Origin: Azorinus chamasolen
Taxonomy: Eukaryota; Mollusca; Bivalvia; Cardiida; Solecurtidae
DNA length: 64,000 nt
Assembly (NCBI GenBank): GCA_963576725.1
Contig: OY755244.1
Location: 79,111,620 to 79,175,619, forward strand
Reading direction: 5' to 3'
Positions 1-10,487 of the stretch are shown piece after piece. The notes beneath the pieces were generated by a model that saw nothing but the letters and a program-made list of their open reading frames with translations, was not told the origin of the DNA and made no database searches. How positions within the stretch are numbered: the first letter of the stretch is position 1; each line of letters starts with the position of its first letter. Made by a program: the position numbers and the translations under genes.

Positions 1-49
1 ACTTCTATAAATAGAAAAGTGCAGTCACGGCTCAGCACTCGAAATCGAA
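1..49 (+). repeat. End of an interspersed repeat cut by the window start
   Basis: The first 49 bases are identical, in the same orientation, to 57464-57512. Similarity stops abruptly after that in both places, so this is the right edge of a dispersed repeat whose left part lies outside the window. The nearby TIR elements (1138 and 57583) are inverted relative to each other, so the two loci are not one simple duplication. Confidence 0.7.
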
Positions 50-1137
50 CTATAGTATTTGGGCACGCACCTTTATCTGTAGCGCTGTAAATAGCTATAC
101 ATATCCTTTGTTTACATTGTCCCTACAAGAGTTCCATTAATTAATAGTCATAATGGACGGGATATTGTGCGGAAATTACTCAAGTAACAGTGTGACTATT
201 TCTGAATTTCTGTTGTGGTTTAGACACCCTTTGTTAATCACCTGTGGATCCATAGAACACGTGGTGTAGTTTGTGCAAATCAAAGCCACTCTGGTACATT
301 GTAAAAGGACTGACAGCTTCCGTTTACTTCTTTTTTTAATCAAACCAGGTGTTATTTCACTAAAACTTCGTGAGGAACAACCCACACGTCATTGTTAGTT
401 TCTGAATCCATATTTACCACTATGGGCCATCGATGTATCACGAGAGGCGGTTCGCAACGAAGTCACGAACGACAAATGACCCGTATTATGCAAAAATAAC
501 ATGATTGAAAATATAAAGACGACATATTCCACAGTTGTTTTGCTGATTTTTGTGCTGCAAATAATCTTCCAAGTATGGAAAATGGTGGGTAGAAACGTGT
601 TATACTTGCAACGACCCAGAAGTGAACGCCTAAAGGGCCGACACCGTATGTCAGACAAATCCTTTTCCGTAACTTTATATTATTTAAAAGCGTTTTATAT
701 CTCCTAGGCTGTGGCGCTTGATAGACACCGTCTTTGTTCTATTTATAGCACACTTACTATTTGATATGTACAATAGTTATTTATAGAAACCCATTTACGA
801 TCCGGTAACAAACAATTGTCACACGGCGCCTATACATGTATATAGAGCAACTGTTTGATAAGAAACTGCTACAGACCTCTCTTTGACTTCTTTTTTAAAG
901 GAAGCCGACTTGTAGATTCCTGTGGTCAACTGCAACATGTTAATATACATAGTTGACATCAGATCGAAACATACACACCTTCAGTGAGTAACATATTAAT
1001 TAAAAAGAGACTTCAGTAGACATAATATACACTAAGTCTTGTCTGGTGAGAGAGGTTTTATTATACAAGCCATCTACATTCGATTCAATGTGCTTAGCAG
1101 TGAGGGGATAGATGAGGATGGTTGACAGATATGATGC
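50..1137. other. No recognisable gene or repeat
   Basis: About 1.1 kb with only short open frames on both strands (under 90 codons), no recognised domain, no splice-bounded coding run and no palindrome like those elsewhere. I see nothing annotatable here. Confidence 0.5.
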
Positions 1138-1891
1138 TATAGTCAAATAACTAGGTCTGACGGGCCACGGGTTCGCCGAGTCCATTTTTAAGGGAGATCG
1201 GCATTTCGGATATCCACGTGCCATTTATATAAGAAAATGTTTAGTTATAGATATAAACAATAAGCGCATTAGTTATCGGAAATTTTGCGTAGTGGATAAG
1301 TCGTAGGGCCATAAAGAAGTATATGATCGGCGAACATTTTATTAGGCGCAGGTTCGAGTCTCGCATCAACCTAAAACATTTTTTTGCTAAAATATTAAGG
1401 AAAGTCCCCGTAAGAGCATTAGTTTTGTTGTGCATTAAGAAGCCACTTGTACAAGACATTTGCTAAAACTTATATTGATATTTATAGTTTAGCATCGATT
1501 TATTATTGAACATATGGCTAATATAGGACTCGAACTCAAACAAAGGCACCCTTCTCTAACATTGACGAACATGTGCATAAATGGCCATTACAATAAATAC
1601 AATATGACATAAAATAATACTCTACTATTCATTCAAAATATAAGAAAAAAAGTTTAAGGTCGACACGGGATTCGAATTCACGCTCAATAAAAAACCTATT
1701 CGCGCAATGTCTTCTGCGTACCTAGACTTTACCCAATGCGCTAAACTGCTGACAACAATTGAGCCTTCATTTGTATCTTATATACTAAACTCGTCTGTTG
1801 AAGAAATGGTCCGAGAACATGAGGAATGCTGATCTCCCTAAAAATGGACTCGGCTGACCTTTGACACGTCAGACCCAGTTGTTTGACTATA
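1138..1891 (-). mobile_element. TIR element with two tRNA-like segments, copy 1
   Basis: About 754 bp bounded by TATAGTC...GACTATA, with terminal inverted repeats of about 75 bp that include GAGTCCATTTTTA / TAAAAATGGACTC. Inside are two tRNA-like blocks in opposite orientation. One (plus, about 1281-1372) has an A-box-like GCGTAGTGG and the B-box GGTTCGAGTC. The other (minus, about 1659-1753) has GATTCGAATT (B-box complement) and ACCCAATGCGCTAAAC (A-box complement). No transposase frame is present, so it would be non-autonomous. The copy at 57583 is its reverse complement. TA is the likely target site, but the flanks do not prove it. Confidence 0.75.
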
Positions 1892-2194
1892 GTATCAATG
1901 GTGTTAAATATTATAAAGAATGACGGGCAAATAGGACATAATTTGGTGAATATCGACACAATAATTGTATAGAAAATGCATCATGCATCGGTATATACAA
2001 AATAATAAGAATAACTTACAGAACATAAGATATAACCTTTCGTCCGCATTCCGATCATTTTGTTAGGAAAAAGGCACCTAGAGGTCAGTAAATAATGAAC
2101 TGTTTACATGATTTCGCTGCGTACCATCCACTTGACTTCGTGCAAAATGCCTCTCATGATACTTTGATGACCCACAGTGTTCACTCACATATTA

Positions 2195-2444
2195 TTAACC
2201 CTTCGCTTGCTATTCACGTAAATATACATACCTGTAAATAGTGAAGACCAAGATTAGACAGCTCCTGCAGGAGCTGTCTCATCAGGGTCTGCACTATTTA
2301 CAAGTTGATTGTTCAACCAGTGCACTCCACAGCAGTGACTGCACAGCGAACTACTTGTACACAGTGAAGATATATGTAATTATACAACAGGGCATGGGTA
2401 AAGAAGAAGAAATGTATTTTAAAATTCAGCAAGAGAAGGATTTA
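2195..2444 (+). mobile_element. TT-A MITE, copy 1 (right end decayed)
   Basis: Family TT-A is about 250 bp, TTAACCCTTCGCTTGC...GCAAGCGAAGGGTTAA, with a hairpin CACTATTTAC-type stem closing on the palindrome GAGACAGCTCCTGCAGGAGC. This copy has an intact left TTAA, but the right end reads GAAGGATTTA. Open frames across this family (about 65 codons starting upstream of the hairpin) are by-products of a shared sequence. Confidence 0.85.
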
Positions 2445-2597
2445 TCAGACTCAAAAACTGCAGATTTGAATATTGGTATGCATGCATACTTGAGAACAAG
2501 TAACTTTTTATGTAATTTTTAGACAATATTTTAAAATGGTGAAATTTACAATATTGCTCAAGTTTACAGTTAATTAGTATAAGTCACCGATTTAGAA

Positions 2598-2842
2598 CTA
2601 ATCCTTCTCTATAAAGTGTTTTCACGCATTTGCAAACAGAGTAGACCCAGATCAGACGGCTTCTATAGGAACCGCCTGATCAGGGTCTGCTCTGTTTGCT
2701 TATGGAATTTGACAGACCTGTTTCTTTACTTTCTAACATGGCTAAAATGTTCGACCTTCCACACATCATTATAACTACTGTGTCCATGAATATCCAGTAG
2801 GTAGTGGAATTTGAAATAAATATAGAACAGGGAATGGGTTAA
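2598..2842 (-). mobile_element. TT-F MITE, copy 1
   Basis: TT-F copies are about 250 bp with ends TTAACCCTTTCC...GGAAAGGGTTAA, a CAAACAGAGTAGACCC hairpin stem, and an outer arm with the conserved tract CATGAATATTCAGTAGGTA. Here the palindrome reads GACGGCTTCTATAGGAACCGC (two stem mismatches). The right TTAA (2839-2842) is intact; the left end is decayed. Confidence 0.75.
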
Positions 2843-3160
2843 AATGTAAATATGGGTCCGGGGATAATTAGAATAAAGCTCAATTAGAAACCAACCAAAT
2901 ATCATTGCCAATTTTAGGGAAATTGCATAGAAGGCGGCGGTGAATTCTGTCGCTACTCTGTGTATTAAATGCAGCAATCATTCAGATTGACTTTGTTTTG
3001 ATTAGTAATTAGCCTGATTTGTGATGTTGTTTCAGATTTGTTGACTTAAAAAAATCAAAAGTTAAACGATAGCTGAACAGTCAAGATAACGGTTAATCTG
3101 CAAGTTATTGAAAAGAAGGAGAAAGCTCTGATAATTACATCATTAGGACATCCTATTTAT

Positions 3161-3651
3161 TTAACCCTTTACTCCATGAATATTCATGCAATGCATAATG
3201 CCATTATGCATATTAATTTGCAGATTGTTTATATAATGACAAAGACCCAGGAATTTAGGCCATGATAGAAACTACCGTATCAGATTTATGCTATTCCACA
3301 GAGCAGATATTAACCCTTCGCTTGCTATTCACGTCAATATATCTACCTGTAAATAGTGAAGACCCAGATGAGACAGCTCCTGCAGGAGCTGTCCCATCAG
3401 GGTCTGCACTATTTACAAGTTAATTGTTCAACCAGTGCACTCCACAGCAGTGATTGCACAGCGAAATACTTGTACACAGTGATGATATATGTAATTATAC
3501 AACAGGGCATGGGTAAAGAAGGAGAAATGTATTTTAAAATTCAGCAAGAGAAGGGTTAACTCATCAGACGGCTCCTCTTCATGAACCGTCTGATCTGGGT
3601 CTATTCTGTTAGCAAAGTCGTATACAGGCGTATACACGGGGTAAGGGTTAA
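3161..3651 (+). mobile_element. TT-D MITE, copy 1, split by a TT-A insertion
   Basis: TT-D ends are TTAACCCTTTACTCCATG...GGAGTAAAGGGTTAA, with internal tracts GAATATTCATG and AAACTGTAGAATCATATC. The left part is 3161-3309 and the right part 3560-3651. The complete TT-A copy at 3310-3559 sits between them, exactly in the left arm of the hairpin (..CAGAGCAGA | TCATCAGACGG..). Removing it leaves one TT-D copy of about 245 bp. Confidence 0.8.
3310..3559 (+). mobile_element. TT-A MITE, copy 2 (nested in TT-D)
   Basis: Complete copy with TTAA at both ends (3310-3313 and 3556-3559). The palindrome has one change (GTCCCATC in the right arm). It lies in the hairpin arm of an older TT-D element, which gives relative age: TT-D first, TT-A later. 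Confidence 0.9.
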
Positions 3652-3710
3652 AAACAAGATGAGTATACATTGAAAACCTCATGAATTGAAAGAAAACATG
3701 ATGTCAACAA

Positions 3711-3957
3711 TTGACCCTTTCCTTGTTCAATATTCATGTACAAAATCATGCCATCATGCACAGTTATTAGCTGAAGTTCTATAATGTAAACATTTCAAGG
3801 AAATATTGCCTTGACAAAAACTGTAGAATCAGATCTATATAATGTCAAAAGAAAACGGAGCAGATTCGGATCAGACGGCTTCTATAGAAGCCGTCTGATC
3901 TGGGTCTACTCTATTTGCAGATGTGTTGATATGCGTTTATATGGAAGAAAGGGTTAA
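3711..3957 (+). mobile_element. TT-D/F type MITE
   Basis: Left end TTGACCCTTTCC (one change from TTAA), right end AAAGGGTTAA at 3948-3957. It contains AAACTGTAGAATCAGATC and a hairpin with palindrome CGGCTTCTATAGAAGCCG, the core changed symmetrically on both arms relative to the family GCTCCTATAGGAGC. Confidence 0.75.
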
Positions 3958-4146
3958 TTGATGGAAAGCTTATTGGTCTCCTTTTAATTCATCTCTAGTG
4001 TCTCTAAATAGGGACATAGGCAAATCCTATATACAGGGGTCTCAAACACATCGGTCTGCCCTTCGTCAACAAGTAACTTTCCAAAAGGCACTTCAACAAT
4101 ATAATTATTACAGAGACATCCCTTCAAGATAAAAATAGGTTCAACA

Positions 4147-4352
4147 TGCAGCAAAATTTCTCTAATGCGAAAACCAAAAAGAGGTATAAAACTGGACTTT
4201 AAATGCAAGTAGTGGTAGCTTAATACTGGACGGAAGTTAAGCTCCCATAGGAGCTTTCTTCATAACTTTCATCCGGTATTATACAAGCACCTGCTTTTAA
4301 AACAATCCATCTTCATTTATCAAATGGTTATATTTGAGGTTACATTGTGCAT
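4147..4352. mobile_element. TA-C3 MITE, decayed
   Basis: Left end resembles CAGCAAAATTTCTCTAATGCG. The stem GTGGTAGCTTAATACTGGACG is followed by AAGCTCCCATAGGAGCTT and the reverse arm ending in GCACCTGCTTTTAAA. Both terminal repeats are worn. It matches better preserved copies at 33265 and 13637. Confidence 0.6.
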
Positions 4353-4391
4353 ATCTGGGCTACGACACTTAGCAAATGATGCTTGAATGGG

Positions 4392-4620
4392 TTAACCCAT
4401 TCTCTCCTACTGACGCCTTTTTGCGCCTCTGTAAAACTCATTTATTGCAACCATTGTGAGAAATAGAGCATTTGCTCCATAGGAGCAAATGCTCTATTTA
4501 CCACAATGGTTTCAAAACTACACAATTCTAAAATTAACCGTTTCTATAGTTAATACCCCTTTTCGATAAATTAATTAAAAGAGGTTGGGTTTAAAAATAG
4601 TCTAGGAGGGAATGCATTAA
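4392..4620 (+). mobile_element. TT-B MITE, copy 1
   Basis: TT-B is about 229 bp, TTAACCCATTCCCTCATATTG...GGAATGGGTTAA. Its stem ACCATTGTGATAAATAGAGC closes on ATTTGCTCCTATAGGAGCAAAT. Here TTAA occurs at 4392-4395 and 4617-4620. The bases before it, GAATGGG, look like the right terminus of another TT element sharing the same TTAA. Confidence 0.85.
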
Positions 4621-4744
4621 CTATTCAATGGGAATATTTAGCTCTTTGGATTGTAAAATGTATAGGTCCATACTAGCTTCCGTGTTTTAGCATTCGACAA
4701 CCTAGCAACCTTTATCCTTCAAAGCACAACCTGACCGTCATTTG

Positions 4745-4815
4745 CCAACAGTTTTTACCCAGATTAGACACCAGGTAACTGGGCTTCTCATTAGAATTCA
4801 CATTGTTTGACCCTC
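4745..4815. mobile_element. TT-E hairpin remnant
   Basis: CAACAGTTT...ATTGTTTGA arms around GACACCAGGTAACTGGGC resemble the TT-E hairpin (GTTTGGATCC, GACGCCGAGTTACTCGGCG). No TTAA ends survive. Confidence 0.4.
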
Positions 4816-5054
4816 GGCCAGTTGTTTCTCAAAGGCTTAAACGAATCAGAAATACGTGAACTTGCTCATAACAGTGCTACAGATAAAGGTGCGTACTCAA
4901 TACTAAAATCGTCATTTTGGTCGCAACATAGGACTTGGTGGAGAAGTAAAGACGTTATTCTTGAAAATGATTTTCTTTTACGCATCTTACCTGGGCCTTT
5001 GTCATAAGGATTATTGTCTAACAAACCACTCGTTTGCGTAGTGTAGCTGTAAAC

Positions 5055-5134
5055 TATTAATGATTTAATCTGGAATACAAAAGTCTTCGTCACATCTCGA
5101 ACACAGAAAACTTAAATCGAGCATTTTTATATCC
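5055..5134. repeat. 80-bp exact direct repeat, copy 1
   Basis: Identical over 80 bases to 6337-6416 in the same orientation, about 1.28 kb apart. No coding content. Perfect identity in a region of otherwise worn repeats suggests a recent duplication or gene conversion. Confidence 0.85.
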
Positions 5135-5367
5135 AGTCACCAGGCTTCTCTAATGACATAATAAAGGGGGTGCAAATAAACTTAGGTTTATTAGGTTACT
5201 TCCGGTAGTGGAAGGTTTATTAGGTTAGTAGATAGGCGTAATGATTCTATAACCATGGAACTATTTTTGTTTTCAGTAAATAGTCATAAACATGTTGATG
5301 GAATAGATCTAACAGATCTATTTGGTCACCAGAAGAATTATTCAAATGAGAAAAAATAAAAATAATT

Positions 5368-5462
5368 GGCTACAGCTGGATTCGAACCCGCGCCTGATCC
5401 TACAAAAACTAATTCTAATCAATCTAGAGACGTCGCCCTTACCGATTACGCCACCGAGGCCA
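5368..5462 (-). other. tRNA-like segment (tRNA pseudogene or SINE head)
   Basis: On the minus strand an A-box TGGCGTAATCGG (complement at 5442-5453) and B-box GGTTCGAATCC (complement 5378-5388) lie about 60 bases apart, within GGCCTCGGTGG...CTGTAGCC. The acceptor ends pair poorly and I cannot fold a convincing anticodon arm, so this is not called as a functional tRNA. It could initiate Pol III transcription if the boxes are used. The tail needed to call a complete SINE was not identified. Confidence 0.55.
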
Positions 5463-6000
5463 CATACAAAATGAAGTTGATTTATCACTTTTATTAATTT
5501 AATCCACCGCTGGCAAAACCCGTTTTTGATAAAATCAAACCTGGAAGCAAAGATTGACGGATAAATAGTAAATGTTTTCTTTTCACTCTCATGATAATTT
5601 GATTGACAAACTCTTACAGGGGCGGTGATAGTCATAAACCTAAATATAGCCTGTTCAGTTCCATCGATTTCTGAGTGACGTTGGGTAGAATCTAAAAATA
5701 GAAACCGAGACTACGTAACTCGAATTTGACCAAAGAATATAGATCATGTCTGTTTTAAATAACGTACTTATCGACCCTCGATTCAAATCATCTTATTTTT
5801 CAAATTCAACCACGTTTCCCTTCTAGTAATACAAGTATCGAAACTATATTCCTCTGCGGTAGCTCATTAGATCTATTTACGTCTAAATGGAAGTGAAAAG
5901 GGAGGGATCCGTTGATCGAAAAACTGCATTTTCAATGTAAATTATTTCAAGAGTGTTATGAGTCTATAAAATACATTTAACTATATTGACTGGATAAATC

Positions 6001-6138
6001 GAATAATAGGTTAGTGCCGTAGATGGGACGCCTTTATCCGACTCGGAGAGAAAACAGTTGAGGCTCGGCAAGCCTCGCCTCAACGTTTTCTCCCCTCGTC
6101 GGATAAAGCGTCCCATCTACGGCACTAACCTATTATTC
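6001..6138. repeat. 138-bp near-perfect palindrome
   Basis: The sequence from GAATAATAGGTTAGTGCCG to CGGCACTAACCTATTATTC reads as an inverted repeat centred near 6070, with a short interruption in the arms (CTCGGAGAGAAAAC versus GTTTTCTCCCCTCG). It is followed by TATATCCCGCTTGCTGATTGG, which recurs at about 6410. It could be a foldback MITE with no other copy in this window. Confidence 0.85.
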
Positions 6139-6336
6139 TCTATATATCCCGCTTGCTGATTGGCTGAGAATTGCCAAATTCTAAATTAAAAAGAGGTCTC
6201 TCTTAAAGGCGTATATCACAATGGTTTATGCGCAACTCTGTGTGCATGTGAAATATTTTACGCGGGTAATGTAAATAAGAGCACCGTGGAAATATTTCCC
6301 GCACGCCGAGTAAAGTAATACACACTCACTGTTTAG

Positions 6337-6416
6337 TATTAATGATTTAATCTGGAATACAAAAGTCTTCGTCACATCTCGAACACAGAAAACTTAAATC
6401 GAGCATTTTTATATCC
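6337..6416. repeat. 80-bp exact direct repeat, copy 2
   Basis: Partner of 5055-5134. The sequence downstream (CCCGCTTGCTGATTGG, CTTGCCAAATTCTAAATT) repeats what follows the palindrome at 6139-6187, so two different short duplications overlap here. Confidence 0.85.
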
Positions 6417-6556
6417 CGCTTGCTGATTGGTTGAATATACTTGCCAAATTCTAAATTCAAATACGTTCAGATTTTATTACCTTGTGCATTTTTAATATGT
6501 GAATTGAGTTGAACTTAAAATCTCGATTCTACATTTTTGTATATTGATTCATTATA

Positions 6557-6760
6557 TTTCATCCTTTATTCCATGAATATTTATGTAAGAAATAATGGCA
6601 TAATTAATATTAATTATAATAACTCTTATAATAGCACATGGATAGATGTTTTTGTTCCATGACAGAAACTGTAGAATCATATCTATATTATACCATAAGC
6701 AAACAGGTCTACTCTGTTTGCAAAGGCGTAGAAAGGCGTATTTATGGAGTAATGGATCAA
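6557..6760 (+). mobile_element. TT-D MITE, hairpin lost
   Basis: Has CTTTATTCCATGAATATTTATG, AAACTGTAGAATCATATC and GCGTAGAAAGGCGTATTTATG, but the hairpin is reduced to GCAAACAGGTCTACTCTGTTTGC. The whole central palindrome is absent while the outer stem is kept. Ends are worn (TGGATCAA). Confidence 0.75.
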
Positions 6761-6870
6761 AGCAATATTCGCAATATTCTTCGCTACCTGTATCTATGCC
6801 GTGATTAATTGCAATGCACTGTTGCAGTGCGAGAAGACGCCGGAGAATAGCATTATGTAACGTAGTCTCT

Positions 6871-7050
6871 TGGGTCCATGCTTATAAAGCTTTTAGTTGA
6901 GTCTGAGTTTCGTTCTCAAGCATTTGATTGGTCAGATTTGAGTTCTCAAGCTTTTGATTGGTCAGATTTGAGCCAAAGGCTCAAATCTGACCAATCAAAT
7001 GCTTGAGAACGTTCTCAGACTCAACTAAAAGTTTTATAAGCATGGACCCA
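6871..7050. mobile_element. Family H foldback MITE, copy 1
   Basis: TGGGTCCATGCTTATAAAGC...CTTTTATAAGCATGGACCCA-type inverted ends flank TCTCAAGCATTTGATTGG and its complement. A 30-bp block with GATTGGTCAGATTTGAG is duplicated on the left arm. The element is essentially all stem, and each arm carries ATTGG/CCAAT boxes. Confidence 0.8.
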
Positions 7051-7134
7051 GGTTTAGTCGTTGCAGAGGGTGTTATCGCTTGACAATATCACCATAGATG
7101 TTTTATTTTGGTATTTCTTTTCCGCTAGCTATTT

Positions 7135-7343
7135 TAACCATTTACTCCATATATGCGCCTTTCTCTCCGTTTGCAAACAGAGTAGACCCGGATTAGACGG
7201 CTCATTTATGACCCGTCTGATCAGGGCCTGCTCTGTTTGCTGTGGCAGAGGCTGTATAATATATCAGACTAGACCTTGATCAGACAGGTCCTACAGGAGC
7301 TGTCAACCCCGAGTCTGTTATGTTTGCAAGTGGGTAAAATTTA
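7135..7343 (-). mobile_element. TT-D MITE with two hairpins
   Basis: Left end TTAACCATTTACTCCATA. A first hairpin at about 7180-7241 has the arms GCAAACAGAGTAGACCC and CTGCTCTGTTTGC, and a second decayed hairpin (about 7268-7322) contains GGTCCTACAGGAGCTG. Two hairpins in one element suggest duplication or a chimera. The right end is unclear (AAAATTTAA). Confidence 0.5.
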
Positions 7344-8072
7344 ATTCAATGTGTCTTTCTTAAGTAAACGCTTAAAGCAGTTACATTTAGCAGTATGGCC
7401 GTTACATCATCTCAGGTCGGTCATCGATGGGGCATTAAACAACCACCTAGTCAATAACGTGTTATCCTTCAAACACTGTTAGAGACAATGGCTCCCTTCA
7501 CTATGGCAAATGCTTCCTTTCCAATCCTATAAATAATACGTTCGATTGCTTTTATTTTCTTCCTTGATTTCGAAGAGAGTTCAAACAATGTTTAATGCTG
7601 GTGTTTGTTTTATATATAACTGAGAGGACGAATGAATTGTGTGCAATTACTGGTTTCATTAATAGGTCCATAAAGTAGATTTACTTAATAAACAGTTACC
7701 AAGCAACGTAAATGCTTAATAAATATTCCTTTCTTTCACGCTTACTTAGACGGTCTATTATACGATTTCACCATAAGCTAGCTGAGTTTGAAGCGTTGTC
7801 CGCTTCATTTTCAGACATAAGATACCCACAAACAAATGTAATCAAGGTGTCAAACGGTTTGGAACCCGATGAACTGCGAGTAGTTTGATTTGGATGCTGA
7901 CTGTTTACAAATATGATTACGGATTGGTCCATAGCCTGCCAAAGGTCAAGTACATTTGCGTATCAATTTACGTGAAGACTATTTGCATTGTTACAGCACA
8001 ATCAGGATGGGAAGGAGTAACATTTCATTTATTATCTGATATATAAACAGAGGTTCAGATAAGATGCGTAAA
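7344..8072. other. No recognisable feature
   Basis: About 730 bases of AT-rich sequence without a coding run above background, and without TTAA- or TA-bounded inverted repeats that I can pair. Confidence 0.45.
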
Positions 8073-8322
8073 TTAACCCTTCGCTTGCTATTCACGTCAA
8101 TATACGTACCTGTAAATAGTGAAGACCCAGATGAGACAGCTCCTGCAGGAGCTGTCTCATCAGGGTCTGCACTATTTACAAGTTGATTGTGCAACCAGTG
8201 CACTCCACAGCAGTGATAGCACATCGCAATACTTTTACACAGTGACGATATAGGTAATTATACAACAGGGCATGGGTAAAGAAGGAGAAATGTATTTAAA
8301 AATTCAGCAAGCGAAGGGTTAA
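8073..8322 (+). mobile_element. TT-A MITE, copy 3
   Basis: Full 250-bp copy with TTAA at 8073-8076 and 8319-8322. The perfect 32-bp central palindrome is built on CAGCTCCTGCAGGAGCTG. The flanking stem positions next to the palindrome are A and A (CCCAGATG...CATCAGGG), a mismatch kept in every TT-A copy. Confidence 0.92.
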
Positions 8323-8354
8323 AACATTTTCAAGAATTGCTCCTGTATTTCTCG

Positions 8355-8440
8355 ACCAAACCCACTGTGTTGTGACCACTCTTTAGAATGTAACCTCTTC
8401 TTAGACGATGCTAAGGAGAGGTCACAACATAGGGTTTGGT
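8355..8440. mobile_element. Family K hairpin, copy 1
   Basis: CCAAACCCACTGTGTTGTGA pairs with TCACAACATAGGGTTTGG, and the inner arm has GACCACTCTTTAGAAT. It is followed by the conserved tail GGAGAGATGACGATTTTAGT. The family has a better preserved copy at 9350. Confidence 0.65.
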
Positions 8441-8588
8441 GGAGAGATGACGATTTTAGTATTTGAATACACGTTTTCGTCTATGGCTCCGAATCCTCGT
8501 ATCATATTTTACCTTTCAGATGCAATGAATAGTAGATGTGCATAATCTGTTGAACTGAAGGACAATAAATACGGTTGTCTTAAGTCTT

Positions 8589-8712
8589 CGCTCATATTGA
8601 CACTTTTGGCGACTCTGTAAAAGTCACTTTTGTGATAAATAGAGAAGTTGTTCGATAAGCATAGGAGCAACTGTTGTATATCTCACAATGGTTTCTAATT
8701 AATGGGTTGATT
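8589..8712 (+). mobile_element. TT-B MITE fragment
   Basis: CTCATATTGACACTTTTGGC and GTGATAAATAGAG...GGAGCAACTGTTG...TCACAATGGTTTCTAATTAATGGGTTGA show a worn left two-thirds of TT-B. The hairpin core has diverged (GCATAGGAGC). Confidence 0.55.
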
Positions 8713-9172
8713 GAAAGTTTGTCCCGAATACACTGAAGGATGGGATGTTTCGTTCCCAGTATCTCTGCAATACTTCATTTTTGTAAGATCATCTTCTTCT
8801 AAGGTCTAAGAAAAAAGGGATCACAATTTGCCTAACTAAGAAAAATAAAATGCGATTTCATATAACATAAAAAACCGACATCGAACATATTGTTCTCAGA
8901 ATGTGAGAAAATTGTGATTGGTTTGCAAGAACAATTCGAAGACAATCTCCTCTTCTCAGTCGATAGAACGCGTGTTTGCCATTCGGGAGATCGATGATTC
9001 GATCCAATTCAGGTCATACCAACAACTTAAAAAAATGGCACTAGTGTATCCGCGCCTAGCGCTAAGCACTGTTTTGCCACGTGTAACGATCATGTGGCTG
9101 GTTGTATGTTAAAATCTCATTATGTTTCAGTGCTTCAAAATGGACACGTTAACGAACCAACTCTTTTGGCCG

Positions 9173-9290
9173 AACTATTTTGTCTGCAAACATTGCCATC
9201 TGTAATTGATTTTGGTATTACTTGGTGTCTCATATGGATACAGACAATTTACAAAGGTAATCACCTTACCGTTGCGGTGAAAGAGCTAAA
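9173..9290. mobile_element. TT-E fragment
   Basis: TTTTGTCTGCAAACATTGCC, TACTTGGTGTCTCATATGGAT and CACCTTACCGTTGCGGTGAAAGAG follow TT-E order, but the palindrome is half gone and no TTAA ends remain. Confidence 0.4.
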
Positions 9291-9349
9291 CGCATCCAGA
9301 TAAGACGCGTGAATGAAAACAGTTTCAAGAATAACTCCTTTATTTCTTC

Positions 9350-9430
9350 ACTAAATCCTTTGTTGTGACCACTCATTAGAATCGTCTCTTCGAGACGATT
9401 CTAAAGAGTAGTCAAAACATAGGGTTTGGT
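9350..9430. mobile_element. Family K hairpin, copy 2
   Basis: Inner palindrome AGAATCGTCTCTTCGAGACG continuing to ATTCTAAAGAGT, with outer arms TTGTTGTGACCACTC and AGTCAAAACATAGGG. It shares the trailing tract GGTGGAGAAATGACG with copies at 8440 and 43084. Confidence 0.7.
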
Positions 9431-9563
9431 GGAGAAATGACGATTTTAGTATTTGAGTACGCACATTTATCTATTGCTCTGTCTAAACGGTTTGTTTTTA
9501 TTTCCGAATTCACACGGACTCTTTCAGTCCAAGATAGTAAGAGAGTATTGGTTAAACAATCAA

Positions 9564-9792
9564 TTAACCCATTACCCCATAGGCTATTTTTAGACACAAC
9601 CTCTTTGAATAAATCTACCGAAAAGGAGCATTAACTAGAGAAAGGGAAAATTTAAGAATTTTGTAGTTTGAAACCATTGTGATAAATAGAGCATTTGCTC
9701 CTATAAGAGCAAATGCTCTATTTATCACAATGGTTTCAAAAAATGACTTTTACAGAGTCGTCAAAAGCCGTCAATATGAGGGAATGGGTTAA
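9564..9792 (-). mobile_element. TT-B MITE, copy 2
   Basis: Complete 229-bp copy, TTAA at 9564-9567 and 9789-9792. The core reads GCTCCTATAAGAGC (one base off the palindrome). Confidence 0.9.
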
Positions 9793-9904
9793 CCAACTAT
9801 CCAACCAAGAAAATATAAGATTACACTCAACAAGACTATGAAAGTCTTATAAAATTAAATAGTTTTGTAATAAACGGTAAAGTACACATATGTAAAGTAT
9901 CATT

Positions 9905-10127
9905 TTAACTATTTCGCTGCCAACAGTTGTCGTCTGCAAATTTGTCGTCTGCTATAATTTTAATTTTAATTTTCTTTTTATACTTTTCTTCATTTTTGTG
10001 TAATAAAACAGTCACAGTAACACACAGTTTGGGTCCTAATGAGACACCGAGTTACCTGGCGTCTCATCTGGATCCAAACTGTTTGCATAAGTAATCACAT
10101 ATGCGATATTGGCAGCGAAAGAGTTAA
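9905..10127 (+). mobile_element. TT-E MITE, copy 1
   Basis: TT-E is TTAACCCTTTCGCTGCCAA...TTGGCAGCGAAAGGGTTAA, with a repeated GTCGTCTGC tract near the left end and a hairpin GTTTGGATCC around GACGCCGAGTTACTCGGCG. Here TTAA is at both ends, and the hairpin is GACACCGAGTTACCTGGCG. Confidence 0.85.
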
Positions 10128-10189
10128 TATATATCAAGCATTAACACACATCTTAAACTCTGTTTTTAGATGTTAATGCGTTCTCCACA

Positions 10190-10374
10190 ATATGCCAATC
10201 CGTGATGATGATATTTGCAAGCAGTTAAGACCCAACTGAGACATCAGGATCAATTCGGATTCTAAGATACTGACACACTCATTATGGTCACTAACTTGAG
10301 AGAAATTCTGCTTTGAAATATGAAGTGGACGATACTCATAGCAAACGATTTATTTGGCAACGAAAGGGTTGATA
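10190..10374. mobile_element. Possible very decayed TT-E
   Basis: CCAATCCGTGATGATGATATTTGC at the start and GGCAACGAAAGGGTTGATAC at the end resemble TT-E arms. The middle cannot be aligned by eye. Confidence 0.3.
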
Positions 10375-10467
10375 CAAGACAAGATACTAGCAATGCGTTC
10401 ACAAAGTGAATCTATGCAAGGACATACCTGAACGGTAGTGGCTTAAATATTTGTTTATATAGTTATT

Positions 10468-10487
10468 GGGGGGGGGGGGGGGGGGTT
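10468..10487. repeat. Poly-G tract
   Basis: An uninterrupted run of about 19-20 G, rare in this AT-rich window. It could form a G-quadruplex or be a slippage-prone site; the exact length is uncertain in any assembly. Confidence 0.8.

Noticed and set aside
5368..5462. Functional tRNA gene
   Set aside because: A and B boxes are present, but acceptor and anticodon arms do not pair convincingly; kept only as tRNA-like.
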